The position numbers and the translations under genes were made by a program. A stretch of 64,000 bases of DNA, taken from the NCBI GenBank assembly GCA_011087605.1, contig JAALLE010000004.1, positions 20,696 through 84,695 of the forward strand. The letters run 5' to 3'. Positions within the stretch are counted from its first letter, which is position 1, and every line of letters begins with the position of its first letter. Positions 41,195-51,292 of this stretch are shown here, in pieces. The DNA is from Hyphomicrobiales bacterium (GTDB lineage: Bacteria; Pseudomonadota; Alphaproteobacteria; Rhizobiales; Rhizobiaceae). Below the pieces are notes generated by a model, which was not told where the DNA came from, did not search any database, and worked only from the letters and a program-made list of their open reading frames with translations.

Positions 41195-43527
41195 GCTGCA
41201 ATCCTCTCAGTTGGCGAATGACCAGTGGACGATATTGTGTCGGCTTGCAATTCCGTATCGATTTTTTGTGGCGGCTGTTTGAAACGGTCCTTGTAGAAGT
41301 TTAACCGCATGCTGTTGGCGATCACCACGATGGACGACGTCGACATTGCGATGGCAGCAATTAGCGGTGTGATCTGACCAGCAATCGCCAGTGGCACCGC
41401 TATGCAATTATACAAAATCGCAAGGGCGAAATTCTGTCGTACAAGCTGCCCGGTTTTCAACGCGATGGCTCTGGCGGTCAAAACTGCATCGAGCTGTGGA
41501 CGGGTAAAAACAAAATCCGCTGCAAATCTGCCCACATCAGATGCCGACGCTGGCGCCATCGACACATGAGCCGCCGCCAGTGCCGGCGCGTCATTAAGCC
41601 CATCACCAACCATCAAGACCTGTGCACCAGACTGCTGCAAGTTCTGGATGTGACGAATTTTTTCAGCAGGCGTCATTTCACAAGACCGTTTTTCGATGCC
41701 CAGATCCCTGGCAGTGGCAGCGACGTTAGCGGAGCAATCTCCCGAAACAATTTCCACTTCCAGACTGTTAGCCAGTAGGCCTCGGATGGTTTGTTTCGCC
41801 CCCGGACGCAGGCGATCCTCCAACACAAAATTGCTGATCGGCTCATCCTGCATTGCAAAAGCTACACCTGAGGATTGCGTATCTGCACTACTTGCTACGG
41901 CAATTTCTGCAACCCAGCCAAGCCGACCAAGCCGCACCAGCTTCCCTTGGTACCACGCCTCAACACCAAACCCGGGCACTTCCTTGATGCCGGACAATGT
42001 CACGACAGGGGTGTCGTCGAGATGTGCAGCAATGGCTCGTGCGGCCGGATGAGAAGAATGGCCTGCAATGGATTTGACCAAGCCTGCATTTTCAGAATTC
42101 ACCCCGGTTGAACCAACGACCTGTGGTTCCCCCATGGTCAAAGTTCCGGTTTTGTCGAACGCAATAGTGGACACTTCTGCCAACCGCTCAAACGCTGTTC
42201 CGTCTCTCATCATGATGCCCCGCCGCATCAACTGATGGGCGCCAATGACATGCACCACCGGAACGGCGAGGCCCAAAGCACACGGGCAGGTAATGATCAA
42301 AACCGCAATCGCAATGTAGATCGAGTTGTGCCAATCGCCACCCGTATAGATCATCCAACCAATAAAGGTGAGCAAAGCCAGTATGTGCACAGCCGGGGCA
42401 TAGATTTGCGCCATGCGATCAGCAATTCCCACATACTGCCCCCTGCCCCGTTCAGCTGCATCCATCATCGAGGAGATTTCGGCAAGGAACGAATTGCTGG
42501 CATCGCTGGTGGTGGTGACGTCGACGGCGCCGGTCACATTCAGCACTCCGGCCTCCAGCCGATCACCCGGTTGGCAGGAAATTGTGTTGGATTCTCCGGT
42601 CACAAGTGCGCGATCAATATCTGATGACCCGGAGACAACAATTCCATCAACCGGCAAACGCTCACCCGGATTGACCCGCAGTCTCATGCCCTCGCTAATT
42701 TCTGCCAGATCGATGTAGCGAGGACTTTTGCCGTCCTCGACCAGGACACCGCCCTTGGATGTCAAATGCACCAGACGATCGACGGCACCGCGAGCGCGCT
42801 GACGCATCAAATGGTCCAGATATCGGCCAATCAGCAGGAAAAACAGCAGGGTCACCGCTGCATCAAAATAGGCCTCCGAACCACTGGTAAAACTCTCATA
42901 GACGCTCATTGTCAAAGCCAGCAACACAGCCAGCGAAATTGGCACGTCCATATTCAATCGGCGAACCGAGAGAGCCTTCAGCGCTGACGTAAAAAATGGC
43001 CGCCCGGCATAGGCGACAGCCGGCACTGCAATGAGCCCGGATATCAAATGAAACAGTCTTGCAGTTTCCGCATCCGCACCGGACCATACAGATACCGATA
43101 ACAACATGATGTTGGCCGCCGCAAACCCCGCCACGGCGAGCGCCTTCAGCAAGGTTCGGCCAGCATCATCAACAAGCTCGGATGCCGCTTCCCCGGGAAA
43201 ATGCAGATTGGCTTCGAAACCAAGACGCTTAAGGAAGTTGGTAATTTCTAAACCCGAACCCAGCTGCGCGTCCCATACCACCGCAACGGTGCGATTGGTC
43301 AGGTTGGCACGTACCGAGCTAACCTGTGGCATTGATTGCAAGCCCCGTTCAATGGTGCCAATGCAGGCGGCGCAATGCATGTCAGCAACGATAAAATCGG
43401 TCTGATACAGCGTCCCTTCCAAATGCCGCGAGGCAGCCCTTACCCGCTCCTCATCAAGCCTCGAAGCAATGCTCTGGCTGCTTGAAACCGGGTCTGTCAA
43501 TTCTGATGAGGACTCGCAACAGCTCAT
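41191..43527 (-). CDS. ccoI: copper-exporting P-type ATPase CcoI/FixI
   Basis: 778 residues. A metal-binding domain has MHCAAC (Cys52, Cys55), preceded by a Cys/Ser-rich start (MSCCESSSE). Eight membrane helices; TGES loop (LVTGESNTI), the CPC transport motif (IITCPCALGLAVPV), phosphorylation DKTGTLTMG, and hinge MVGDGLNDAPALAAAHVSM. The CcoI type sends copper to the periplasm for cbb3 assembly rather than for detoxification. The start overlaps the ccoH stop by ATGA. Confidence 0.95.
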   Translation of the reverse strand: MSCCESSSELTDPVSSSQSIASRLDEERVRAASRHLEGTLYQTDFIVADMHCAACIGTIERGLQSMPQVSSVRANLTNRTVAVVWDAQLGSGLEITNFLKRLGFEANLHFPGEAASELVDDAGRTLLKALAVAGFAAANIMLLSVSVWSGADAETARLFHLISGLIAVPAVAYAGRPFFTSALKALSVRRLNMDVPISLAVLLALTMSVYESFTSGSEAYFDAAVTLLFFLLIGRYLDHLMRQRARGAVDRLVHLTSKGGVLVEDGKSPRYIDLAEISEGMRLRVNPGERLPVDGIVVSGSSDIDRALVTGESNTISCQPGDRLEAGVLNVTGAVDVTTTSDASNSFLAEISSMMDAAERGRGQYVGIADRMAQIYAPAVHILALLTFIGWMIYTGGDWHNSIYIAIAVLIITCPCALGLAVPVVHVIGAHQLMRRGIMMRDGTAFERLAEVSTIAFDKTGTLTMGEPQVVGSTGVNSENAGLVKSIAGHSSHPAARAIAAHLDDTPVVTLSGIKEVPGFGVEAWYQGKLVRLGRLGWVAEIAVASSADTQSSGVAFAMQDEPISNFVLEDRLRPGAKQTIRGLLANSLEVEIVSGDCSANVAATARDLGIEKRSCEMTPAEKIRHIQNLQQSGAQVLMVGDGLNDAPALAAAHVSMAPASASDVGRFAADFVFTRPQLDAVLTARAIALKTGQLVRQNFALAILYNCIAVPLAIAGQITPLIAAIAMSTSSIVVIANSMRLNFYKDRFKQPPQKIDTELQADTISSTGHSPTERIAA

Positions 43528-44027
43528 TCAATTACACCTGTTCCCAGATTGACGAATAGTCGCAAATCGCGTCGATAAGTCTGTTCCGCTGCACTGGCAT
43601 CGAACCGCAGCATCCAGGTGCCATCCTCAAGTGCAATCCGAGATCCATAGGATCCCGACGGGTCCGCGATCAATTGAATTTGCTGATCTTGTTGCTCAAA
43701 TGCAGGTCGGCCAATCGACAAAGTCACGACCTGAGGCGAGAGCCGTTCACCATCGCGATCAAGCAGGCTGAAACTCAAGTGTTGGTTTTGATAGGTGACG
43801 TTGGACGACCAGCCGAGTTCAGTCTGGGCTTTGGCCCCGGCCAGTTCAGCGTTGAACTTCTGGCTGGCGACATAGGAATTCTTGACCACCAACCCTGTCC
43901 AACTGCTAGATGCGAAAGTCGCCATGGTCACGTTGACAGCAATGATCACACCGAAGAATGCGATCATGCAGGCCAACATGTGTTTGCCTGTAAAAACGAA
44001 TTCCCGTTTGGTCTTGTTGGTATTCAT
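43524..44027 (-). CDS. ccoH: cbb3 assembly protein CcoH/FixH
   Basis: About 167 residues: one N-terminal membrane helix (HMLACMIAFFGVIIAVNVTMA) and a periplasmic FixH domain (SSWTGLVVKNSYVASQKFNAEL..., LRFDASAAEQTYRRDLRLFVN). It helps CcoN join the complex. ATG 44027 is preferred because AGGAAG lies at the right distance; ATG 44045, which overlaps the ccoG stop, is an alternative. Coupled to ccoI downstream. Confidence 0.9.
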   Translation of the reverse strand: MNTNKTKREFVFTGKHMLACMIAFFGVIIAVNVTMATFASSSWTGLVVKNSYVASQKFNAELAGAKAQTELGWSSNVTYQNQHLSFSLLDRDGERLSPQVVTLSIGRPAFEQQDQQIQLIADPSGSYGSRIALEDGTWMLRFDASAAEQTYRRDLRLFVNLGTGVIE

Positions 44028-44041
44028 CGGAGTGATCTTCC

Positions 44042-45670
44042 TCATTTGTCGAAGATTGATGGGGCTTCAAATTTGGCGGCTGCAGTTGTTTGGTCGCTGC
44101 CACCGATTGCCAGAATTTTAAATGCGAAATCGGTTTCGGAACCGCCAATTCTGTCCTTTGGAACGCGAACAAAAATACGGCTGGCCTGTAGTTTATCCGC
44201 CCTGGCCTCAATCCGCAGCGACCTACTTTCTGGTGCCGCAGAGCCGGAAGTTTTCATCGTCGCTCCCGGCAGTCCGTCAACTGTCACCAGGAAACTTCTG
44301 CTCTCGCCCGTCATATTCAGAATTTTGATCTCGTAGCCATTGCGGATTGCGCCATCGCTGAGAACCGTAAACACCGGATTCCTGTCATGCAGGAGGTTGA
44401 CTTTCAATGTGTCGCGCACTGCCAGTGCCCACAACAGCGCCACACCGATTGCAGCATAGATTGCCGTGTAAATGATGGTTCGGGGGCGCAGCAATGATCT
44501 CAGATCCGTGTGCTTGACCGCATCAACCAGTTTGCCATCTGATCCGCGAATATTTTGCGGCCTGATGGTCACCGAGCCGATTCCATCTGCCAACCAATTG
44601 CCGCCATCGTCGCCATCGTCGCCGTTGCCGCCGGTGGCGAGTTGCATATTTGATCCGTATTCCTCCAAGGTGGTGTAGGCGATCAGGCCTTTTTCCAACC
44701 CCAACTTGCTCATCACCCCATCACAGGCGTCGATGCACAATGCGCAGGTAATGCATTCCATCTGCTGACCATCGCGAATATCTATACCCATCGGACAGAC
44801 CGCGACACATGCATTGCAGTCAACGCAATCACCGACATACTCACCCGCCGCCCGCATGCGCTTGGCATGTCGGTCACGCGGCTCACCCCGCCAGTCATTG
44901 TAAGTTACTGTCAGTGAATGCTCGTCCAGCATTGCGGCCTGGATACGCGGCCAGGGGCACATATAGGTGCATACCTGTTCGCGCATGAAGCCACCAAAAA
45001 CATAAGTTGTCGCAGTAAGTATCGCCACCGTGGCGTAAGCAACGAAGGCCGCCTGCCCGGTGAAAAATTCAATCGCCAGTGTTGGCGTATCGGCAAAGTA
45101 GAATATCCAGGCCCCCCCAGTAGCAAAGCCAATCAATATCCAGACTATGTGTTTGAACGTCCGTTTGGTGATTTTTGAAGCTGACCAGGGTGCCGCATCC
45201 AATTTGATACGGGCATTTCGGTCACCTTCAAAATAACGTTCCACCACCAGATAAAGATCTACCCATACAGTCTGCGGACAAGCATAACCGCACCAGGCGC
45301 GTCCCAGAGTTGAGGTCACAAGGAACAGACCGATGCCGGCCATCACCAACATTCCGGCCACGAAGAAAAATTCATGTGGCCAGATTTCGATGAAGAAGAA
45401 ATAGAAACGCCGGTTGGCCAGATCGACCAACACCGCCTGATCGGGAGCATCCGGCCCTCGATACCAGCGCAGCCAGGGAGTCAGATAATAGATTCCCAGG
45501 GTAACGCCCATGATCCACCATTTCAGGCCACGGAACCAGCCGACTGCCCGTTTGGGGTGAATCTTCTTGCGCGCTTCGTAGAGAACCCGCTTCTCTTTTG
45601 AATTGACGGCCTCGGCATCGAAGTTCTCGATGCCTGGCTCTGTCGAAGCGGATTTTTCTGTCGTCAGCAT
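44042..45670 (-). CDS. ccoG: cbb3 accessory ferredoxin-type protein CcoG/FixG
   Basis: 542 residues with five or so membrane helices, RAWCGYACPQTVW, QVCTYMCPWPRIQ, and two 4Fe-4S ligand sets CVDCNACVAVCPMGIDIRDGQQ and CITCALCIDACDGVM, then an Ig-like periplasmic end. CcoG reduces Cu(II) for cbb3 assembly in Rhodobacter. It has an odd Gly/Asp-rich insertion (GGNGDDGDDGGN) after the ferredoxin part, from a short triplet-like repeat at about 44596-44640. Head of the ccoGHIS unit; 3 bp after ccoP. Confidence 0.94.
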   Translation of the reverse strand: MLTTEKSASTEPGIENFDAEAVNSKEKRVLYEARKKIHPKRAVGWFRGLKWWIMGVTLGIYYLTPWLRWYRGPDAPDQAVLVDLANRRFYFFFIEIWPHEFFFVAGMLVMAGIGLFLVTSTLGRAWCGYACPQTVWVDLYLVVERYFEGDRNARIKLDAAPWSASKITKRTFKHIVWILIGFATGGAWIFYFADTPTLAIEFFTGQAAFVAYATVAILTATTYVFGGFMREQVCTYMCPWPRIQAAMLDEHSLTVTYNDWRGEPRDRHAKRMRAAGEYVGDCVDCNACVAVCPMGIDIRDGQQMECITCALCIDACDGVMSKLGLEKGLIAYTTLEEYGSNMQLATGGNGDDGDDGGNWLADGIGSVTIRPQNIRGSDGKLVDAVKHTDLRSLLRPRTIIYTAIYAAIGVALLWALAVRDTLKVNLLHDRNPVFTVLSDGAIRNGYEIKILNMTGESRSFLVTVDGLPGATMKTSGSAAPESRSLRIEARADKLQASRIFVRVPKDRIGGSETDFAFKILAIGGSDQTTAAAKFEAPSIFDK

Positions 45671-45673
45671 CGC

Positions 45674-46564
45674 TTATTCGGCTTTCGCTTTTTCCCCGCC
45701 GCCAAGACCATGAACGTAAATTGCCAGTTGCTTGACACCGGCCTCTGTCAACTTGTCACCCCATGGTGGCATCACGCCGTGTTTGGGCTTGTTGATCTGG
45801 GCCCTAAGCGACGCGCGGTCACTACCATAAAGAACAATGGAATCGGCCAGATTAGGGCCGCCAAACTCGCGGTCGCCCTTACCGTTCTCACCGTGACATG
45901 ATGTGCAATTATCCGCAAATAATTGCCGACCGGTCTGGGCCAACGCCGGGTCAAATTCCAAGTCGGATATCTGCAGCACATATTCCACGACAGCCTTGAT
46001 CTCTGCGGCTTCAAGCAACCCGTCCGCGCCGAATGACGGCATCAGCGAATCCCGTGTGTCATCATCGACATCATTGCGGATTCCATGCTTGATCGAGGTG
46101 TAGATCGATTCAAGATCACCACCCCAAAGCCAATCGTCATCGTTGAGGTTTGGATATCCTGGACTGCCTGAAGCTCCTGAGCCATGACATTGGGTGCAAT
46201 ACACTTTGAACAAAGACGAACCGCCGGCTGCAGCAAAACGGCTCAGCTCTGCATCGGCGCGAATTACTTCCAGGTCGGAAGCGGCGAGTTTTTCAACCGT
46301 TGCACGGCGTCCTTCCTCGACCGCTTTCAATTGTTCAGACAAAATACCCCGGTTGGTAGTTCCCGAAATGCCCATGGTTGAGGCATTCAGCAGCGGGATC
46401 GCAGGATACCAGATGATGTATCCAATCGAAAACACGATGGCTGCATAGAAGGTCCATAGCCACCAGCGCGGCAGCGGGTTGTTCAATTCCTTAATGCCGT
46501 CCCATTCGTGGCCGGTCGTTTCAATACCACTGGATTCATCAATTTCTTTTTCTTTTTCAGACAT
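45674..46564 (-). CDS. ccoP: cbb3 oxidase dihaem subunit CcoP/FixP
   Basis: About 296 residues. A membrane helix (WWLWTFYAAIVFSIGYIIWYPA) follows the conserved GIKELNNPLPRWW. Two cytochrome c haem sites, YCTQCHGSGASG and NCTSCHGENGKG, with Met ligands in SLMPSFG and GVMPPWG. CcoP feeds electrons to CcoO and CcoN. ATG 46564 has AGAGGA 8 bases upstream and is preferred to ATG 46570. Start lies within the end of ccoQ. Confidence 0.95.
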   Translation of the reverse strand: MSEKEKEIDESSGIETTGHEWDGIKELNNPLPRWWLWTFYAAIVFSIGYIIWYPAIPLLNASTMGISGTTNRGILSEQLKAVEEGRRATVEKLAASDLEVIRADAELSRFAAAGGSSLFKVYCTQCHGSGASGSPGYPNLNDDDWLWGGDLESIYTSIKHGIRNDVDDDTRDSLMPSFGADGLLEAAEIKAVVEYVLQISDLEFDPALAQTGRQLFADNCTSCHGENGKGDREFGGPNLADSIVLYGSDRASLRAQINKPKHGVMPPWGDKLTEAGVKQLAIYVHGLGGGEKAKAE

Positions 46565-46718
46565 CGTCATTGTCCTCTTTCAGTGGAATTTGCGCGATCT
46601 CTTCGGCTGTCTTTTTGGAGCCGGGACGAAATGTGAAAGCGATGACGCCAACAAACAGTAAGAACAGGTAAAGTAGCCCCCAGCTATCGGCGAACTGACG
46701 AAATGCAGAATAATCCAT
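46557..46718 (-). CDS. ccoQ: cbb3 oxidase small subunit CcoQ/FixQ
   Basis: 53 residues: MDYSAFRQFADSWGLLYLFLLFVGVIAFTFRPGSKKTAEEIAQIPLKEDN. One membrane helix and the standard FRPG(S)KK motif define CcoQ, which stabilises the oxidase. It overlaps ccoP by several bases and lies 10 bp after ccoO. Too short for ordinary ORF cut-offs. Confidence 0.94.
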   Translation of the reverse strand: MDYSAFRQFADSWGLLYLFLLFVGVIAFTFRPGSKKTAEEIAQIPLKEDNDDV

Positions 46719-46727
46719 GATCTCACC

Positions 46728-47459
46728 TCACCTCAGGTTTTCATTTTGTTGGTAGGCCTTCAGGTCAACCAACGTGCCGAGCATTTGGAGATAGGCCACC
46801 AGTGCGTCCATTTCGGATACCACTTTGGGATTGCCGTCGAAGTCGCGAATGCTGATTTTGGCATAGCGCTCCTCCAAACCGGACGTATCCGCGTCAGGAT
46901 CAGCCTGAGCCTCAAGGTCGGGCAGAGCGTTGATCACCATGGCTTCGCTGTAGGGCACACCGACCGCTGCATTGGCCGACAAATGCGCCGAAATATTCTT
47001 CTTTGCCAATGGCGTTGTCGCCAGGAACGAATATTTCGGCATGATCGATTCAGGTACCACGCTTTGTGGGTCAATCAGATGTTGCACATGCCAGTCGTCT
47101 GAATAGCGACCACCAACCCTCGCCAGATCAGGACCGGTTCGTTTTGAACCCCATTGGAATGGATGATCATACATGCTTTCAGCGGCAAGAGAATAGTGTC
47201 CATAACGTTCCACTTCATCCCGGAACGGACGGATCATCTGACTGTGGCACAGATAACACCCTTCGCGGATATAGATATCGCGACCCGCCAGTTCCAATGG
47301 CGTATATGGGCGCATGCCCTCGACCTTTTCTATGGTATTTTTTACATAGAAAAGCGGGGCGATTTCCACAATGCCCCCGATCATAACGGCGAGTAGAGAG
47401 CCGACGAAGAGCAAGGTCAAATTGCGTTCAATTTTTCCGTGTTTGTCCAGAATTGACAT
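46728..47459 (-). CDS. ccoO: cbb3 oxidase monohaem subunit CcoO/FixO
   Basis: 243 residues; N-terminal membrane helix ([26 protein letters not shown]), haem site [25 protein letters not shown], and a distal Met in [11 protein letters not shown]. This is the standard CcoO form. It lies 12 bp after ccoN. Confidence 0.96.
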   Translation of the reverse strand: MSILDKHGKIERNLTLLFVGSLLAVMIGGIVEIAPLFYVKNTIEKVEGMRPYTPLELAGRDIYIREGCYLCHSQMIRPFRDEVERYGHYSLAAESMYDHPFQWGSKRTGPDLARVGGRYSDDWHVQHLIDPQSVVPESIMPKYSFLATTPLAKKNISAHLSANAAVGVPYSEAMVINALPDLEAQADPDADTSGLEERYAKISIRDFDGNPKVVSEMDALVAYLQMLGTLVDLKAYQQNENLR

Positions 47460-47470
47460 GATCGGCCCCC

Positions 47471-49105
47471 TTACTGTGCTGCTGCAGCGGCAGTACCGCT
47501 TGTGGTTGATAGGCCACCCATCGCCTTTTCCTGACGCACATCGCCTCGAATAGTGCGCCAGACGTTATAGACCATGACCAACGCGCCGGTGAGGTAAAGC
47601 AAACCCCCCACGGTTCGCATGACATATTCTGGATGGATAGCTGACACAGTTTCGACGAATGAATTCACGAGGAAACCCTGGTCATCATATTCGCGCCACA
47701 TCAGGCCCTGTGTGATGCCCGCGACCCACATAACGGCCGCGTAGATCACGATGCCCAGTGTTGCCAGCCACAGATGCCAGTTGACCAATTGTAGTGAATA
47801 CAGGCGCTCACGGTTCCAAAGCTTCGGCACCAGGTAATACAGCGCCCCGAAGGTCACCATGCCATTCCAGCCCAATGCACCTGAATGCACATGTCCAATC
47901 GTCCAATCGGTATAATGAGACAGTGAATTGACGGCCTTGATCGACATCATCGGGCCCTCAAATGTCGACATGCCGTAAAATGCCAAGGACATGACCATCA
48001 TCCGCAACACCGGATCGGTGCGCAACTTGTCCCAGGCGCCTTGCAACGTCATCAGACCATTGATCATGCCGCCCCAGGAAGGCATCCACAGCATGATCGA
48101 GAACACCATGCCCAACGTCTGTGCCCAGTCCGGCAAAGCCGTATAGTGGAGGTGGTGTGGACCTGCCCAGATATACAGGAAGATCAGTGCCCAAAAATGG
48201 ATGATTGATAAGCGGTAAGAGTAGACCGGACGGTTGGCCTGTTTCGGCACGAAATAATACATCATGCCAAGGAAGCCGGCGGTGAGGAAGAAGCCGACTG
48301 CGTTGTGGCCGTACCACCATTGTGTCAAAGCGTCCTGCACACCAGCAAAAGCCGAATAGCTTTTCACGCCAAGGAAAGAAACCGGAACCGCAGCATTGTT
48401 GACCAGATGCAACATGGCAACGGTGATGATAAATGAAAGGTAGAACCAGTTGGCAACATAGATATGTGGCTCCTTTCGCCGCACAATCGTGCCAAGATAA
48501 ACGATCAGATAGGCCATCCAGACAATTGTCAGCCAGAGGTCCACGTACCATTCCGGCTCGGCATATTCCTTTGACTGGGTGGTCCCCAACAAATAGCCGG
48601 TCGCCGCCATGACGATAAACAGCTGGTAGCCCCAGAAAACGAACCAGACGAGACTTCCGCCAAATAGCCGCGCCCGACAGGTGCGCTGAACAACGTAAAA
48701 ACTGGTGCAGATCAGGGCATTGCCACCAAACGCAAAAATCACAGCCGATGTATGCAACGGACGCAGTCTTCCAAAATTGAACCACGGCTCGATATTGAGT
48801 ATCGGCCAGGCCAATTGGGCCGCAATCACCACACCGACAAGAAATCCCGTAACGCCCCAGAACACAGTGGCAATGGTGCCGTAACGAATCACGTCATCCA
48901 TATAGCCGGAAGTGTCCTTTGGTGGCAGCGTTTGCCCTGCTGGAGCAAATTCGACCCGACGCATCAAAACAATGGTAGTCGCTGCCAGAATTGCAACCAA
49001 TATCCAAGCATGTATGCGGAACAGCTCGTCCTGTGCAAAAGCAGCCCCCAATACCGCAAGCAGCGTTGCCGCGCCGAGAATTATCGGCTCAGTTCCGTTT
49101 CGCAT
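47471..49105 (-). CDS. ccoN: cbb3 oxidase catalytic subunit CcoN/FixN
   Basis: 544 residues, about 12 to 14 membrane helices. Haem and copper ligands: [16 protein letters not shown] (haem b), [28 protein letters not shown] (CuB His and the cross-linked Tyr region), [15 protein letters not shown] (CuB His pair) and [14 protein letters not shown] (haem b3/b His). It reduces oxygen to water with high affinity. GGAAAGGG precedes the ATG. A perfect FNR box lies 94 bp upstream, shared with the divergent hemerythrin gene, so low-oxygen induction by FnrN is expected. Confidence 0.97.
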   Translation of the reverse strand: MRNGTEPIILGAATLLAVLGAAFAQDELFRIHAWILVAILAATTIVLMRRVEFAPAGQTLPPKDTSGYMDDVIRYGTIATVFWGVTGFLVGVVIAAQLAWPILNIEPWFNFGRLRPLHTSAVIFAFGGNALICTSFYVVQRTCRARLFGGSLVWFVFWGYQLFIVMAATGYLLGTTQSKEYAEPEWYVDLWLTIVWMAYLIVYLGTIVRRKEPHIYVANWFYLSFIITVAMLHLVNNAAVPVSFLGVKSYSAFAGVQDALTQWWYGHNAVGFFLTAGFLGMMYYFVPKQANRPVYSYRLSIIHFWALIFLYIWAGPHHLHYTALPDWAQTLGMVFSIMLWMPSWGGMINGLMTLQGAWDKLRTDPVLRMMVMSLAFYGMSTFEGPMMSIKAVNSLSHYTDWTIGHVHSGALGWNGMVTFGALYYLVPKLWNRERLYSLQLVNWHLWLATLGIVIYAAVMWVAGITQGLMWREYDDQGFLVNSFVETVSAIHPEYVMRTVGGLLYLTGALVMVYNVWRTIRGDVRQEKAMGGLSTTSGTAAAAAQ

Positions 49106-49198
49106 GCTGTTCCCTTTCCTGTCGTGATTTCAGTCGGCAGTACGGCCCTCAGATTCGTGCCGACCAATAGCACAAATCTCTCATTTGACTCCGAATAA

Positions 49199-49216
49199 CC
49201 TTGATCCAGATCAAGG
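49199..49216. promoter_or_regulatory. FNR/FixK box upstream of ccoN
   Basis: CC-TTGAT-CCAG-ATCAA-GG is a perfect TTGAT-N4-ATCAA box, extended to an 18-bp palindrome apart from the central CCAG. It lies 94 bp upstream of ccoN and 60 bp upstream of the hemerythrin-like start. An FnrN gene is adjacent. Confidence 0.9.
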
Positions 49217-49275
49217 AATTTCCGCACATCCCACATCATTGTCACAGATTAAGAACGACCATCCAGGAGAAGGCA

Positions 49276-49809
49276 ATGGCCAAGTCTCATCTTAAGCAGA
49301 TGAAGGATTGCTCCGAGCCATGCACAGAATCATGTAATTGCGGCGTCAACCATGCTTGCGTTGGGCCGATTGAACAGGAAATGCAGCGGCACTTTTCTGT
49401 GCAGCTTGATTTGTGCAATCAATTGGAGGAAATCGCTGACGCCCTGCCACAAAAGGTCGACCGTCAAAAACTGCTGATAATAGCTCGCAGCATCCTGCCC
49501 ACGGTCAAGACTGCTCATCGATTTGAAGAGGACCGGATATTTCCTCACATCAAATCTGAAGCAAGAGAAAGAACTGCGCTCAACATCAGTCTGGAGCGAC
49601 TGCAGTATGAGCATTGGGAGGACGAAAGTTTCGCAGAAGAACTGTGCGACGGGCTCATCCGGTTTGTCACCGATAGTGATGAACCAAGCGCTAACACGTT
49701 GGGCTATATGTTGCGCGGATTCTTCGAAGGTTTGCGTCGCCACATTGCCTTTGAAGTCGAACACATAATTCCACTGTTGAGACTACATGAACAAACTGAG
49801 CGATCCTGA
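49276..49809 (+). CDS. hemerythrin-like domain protein with Cys-rich N-terminus
   Basis: 177 residues. The N-terminus has a cluster of cysteines and histidine (CSEPCTESCNCGVNHACVG, residues about 13-31), then a four-helix region: MQRHFSVQLDLCNQLEEIAD, KTAHRFEEDRIFPHI, LQYEHWEDESFAEEL, GLRRHIAFEVEHIIPLL. His/Glu spacing (H-x3-E-x-x-x-x-H, H-x-x-x-E-x-x-H) is that of a di-iron hemerythrin-type centre. It may sense or carry oxygen or NO. ATG 49276 has AGGAGAAGG upstream. Divergent from ccoN over a shared FNR box, so it is probably induced at low oxygen. Confidence 0.82.
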   Translation: MAKSHLKQMKDCSEPCTESCNCGVNHACVGPIEQEMQRHFSVQLDLCNQLEEIADALPQKVDRQKLLIIARSILPTVKTAHRFEEDRIFPHIKSEARERTALNISLERLQYEHWEDESFAEELCDGLIRFVTDSDEPSANTLGYMLRGFFEGLRRHIAFEVEHIIPLLRLHEQTERS

Positions 49810-49823
49810 ACGAGGAATTGATC

Positions 49824-50570
49824 CTATTTGGATAAATCTTGTTCCATCGCCGACTTCAACCGGTCGATATCAGCAATGATCACGGTGCGTCGGTCCTGAA
49901 TGTCGATCAGACCGCGTTTGCGCAAGTTGGTAAGCTGACGCGAAATGGTCTCGATGGTCAGGCCAAGGAAATCGGCAATGTCGCTGCGTTTCATCGGCAG
50001 TTCCAAGGTGACCGACTTGTCGTCACTGGCTTTTTCCGGGTCAATATGTGTCGCCAACAGGAATAGAAAACTTGCGACTTTCTCAACCGCTGATTTGCGC
50101 CCCAGCGTCAACATCCAGTCGCGGGCTTCGTCCAGTTCCTTCAGTTTTTGCAGATGCAGCCGGTGCTCCAGTTCCGGGGCTTCCGACATGATCTCTTCAA
50201 TAACCGATCTTGGAAACGAGCAGAGCCGCACATCTGTGGCTGCTTCCACGGCAACGGTACTTTCACTGGCAAATGTCCTGCCAACCATGTCGGGGGCAAA
50301 TTGCAGGCCGACGATCTGTTGCCGCCCGTCGCTCATCAATTTGGAGAGTTTTGCAACACCGCCCATAATATTGCTGCAGCGATCGGAATCCTCACCGCCG
50401 CGGTGCAGTTCACTGCCGCTGGGGATAACTTTTCGGATTGTGTGTTTGCTCAGCTTCAATAATTGTTCGGCTTCAAGCGCCCCGCAGACGCCCTGATGGC
50501 GCACTTCGCAGGCCTGACACACCAGCGGAATGTCAGAATTATGAATGTCCTTGCGTTCATCCTGGCTCAT
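49824..50570 (-). CDS. fnrN: oxygen-responsive Crp/Fnr regulator FnrN
   Basis: 248 residues. Four cysteines for an oxygen-labile 4Fe-4S cluster: Cys18, Cys21 and Cys29 (CQACEVRHQGVC) and Cys117 (DVRLCSF), the FnrN arrangement. The effector domain has GLQFAPDMVGRTF, and the C-terminal helix-turn-helix is MKRSDIADFLGLTIETISRQLTNLRKRGLI with the ExxSR recognition motif for TTGAT sites. ATG 50570 is chosen over a much longer frame to 50756 because it fits the family. It lies next to the cco locus it very likely controls. Confidence 0.93.
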   Translation of the reverse strand: MSQDERKDIHNSDIPLVCQACEVRHQGVCGALEAEQLLKLSKHTIRKVIPSGSELHRGGEDSDRCSNIMGGVAKLSKLMSDGRQQIVGLQFAPDMVGRTFASESTVAVEAATDVRLCSFPRSVIEEIMSEAPELEHRLHLQKLKELDEARDWMLTLGRKSAVEKVASFLFLLATHIDPEKASDDKSVTLELPMKRSDIADFLGLTIETISRQLTNLRKRGLIDIQDRRTVIIADIDRLKSAMEQDLSK

Positions 50571-50805
50571 TCCTGTGGTCACTCTCGAATTGTCCCAAAA
50601 TCGTCTGATACATATAATGTCTGCTGGCAGCAATTGTAATATTCGACGATGGTCTAGGACGGTCGCAGGGAAGGAAGTGATATACGTTTGCAACGCTCGT
50701 CTGCCATGCCAGTATGAGATGTGTGGGCGCGCTGTTTTGGTTTCGGTGACTGGCAATTTGTCTCGTCCGGGCTATTGTCCTCCTCCTGGCTGAAGGAATA
50801 CATGC

Positions 50806-51192
50806 TTGGACACCACCGTTTACCGACCCGATATGGAGCAACACTTTATGGTGCTGGAGCCAATCCTCAACAGAATAATCATTCGCTTACCTTCCGGTCC
50901 GTTGCTGGCTGATAGTGCAAACGCAATACGGTTGCTGGAAAGCGGGGATACGCCATATGATCCAGTTACTTATGTCCCAAGGCAGGACATCAAGGTCGAC
51001 TTGCTGGATAATGTTGTGCAGACATATTGCCCGCTGAAAGGAACAGCTTCCTATTTTGACTATGTTGATCATCAGGTCCGATTTGAAAAGCTGGCCTGGA
51101 GCTATCTGGAGCCCCATGATTTTGCACAGGAGATAAAAGGGCTGGTGGCCTTTTATGCCGACAAGGTGATCATCGAAGAACATCCCGTGTGA
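50806..51192 (+). CDS. DUF427 domain protein
   Basis: 128 residues, one DUF427 domain: LADSANAIRLLESGDTPYDPVTYVPRQDIKVDLLD, QTYCPLKGTASYFDY, LAWSYLEPHDFAQEIKGLVAFYADKVIIEE. The domain is a small beta fold of unknown function. TTG 50806 is taken because AAGGAA lies about 8 bases upstream; ATG 50833 is the in-frame alternative. The same domain is fused to an adenylate cyclase in the next gene, 100 bp downstream, so the two probably share a ligand or interact. Confidence 0.83.
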   Translation: MDTTVYRPDMEQHFMVLEPILNRIIIRLPSGPLLADSANAIRLLESGDTPYDPVTYVPRQDIKVDLLDNVVQTYCPLKGTASYFDYVDHQVRFEKLAWSYLEPHDFAQEIKGLVAFYADKVIIEEHPV

Positions 51193-51292
51193 TTGCTCGT
51201 GAGTGAGGATCAGGACGCATCATTGATGACATGGCTATATTTTCTGAGATATTCTTTGCAGAGGGTGTCAGAAGTTCCCATATTGGTCTCCA

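Noticed and set aside
47958..48785. 275-codon minus-strand frame inside ccoN
   Set aside because: Same strand, different frame of ccoN; ccoN motifs are complete, so this is a shadow.
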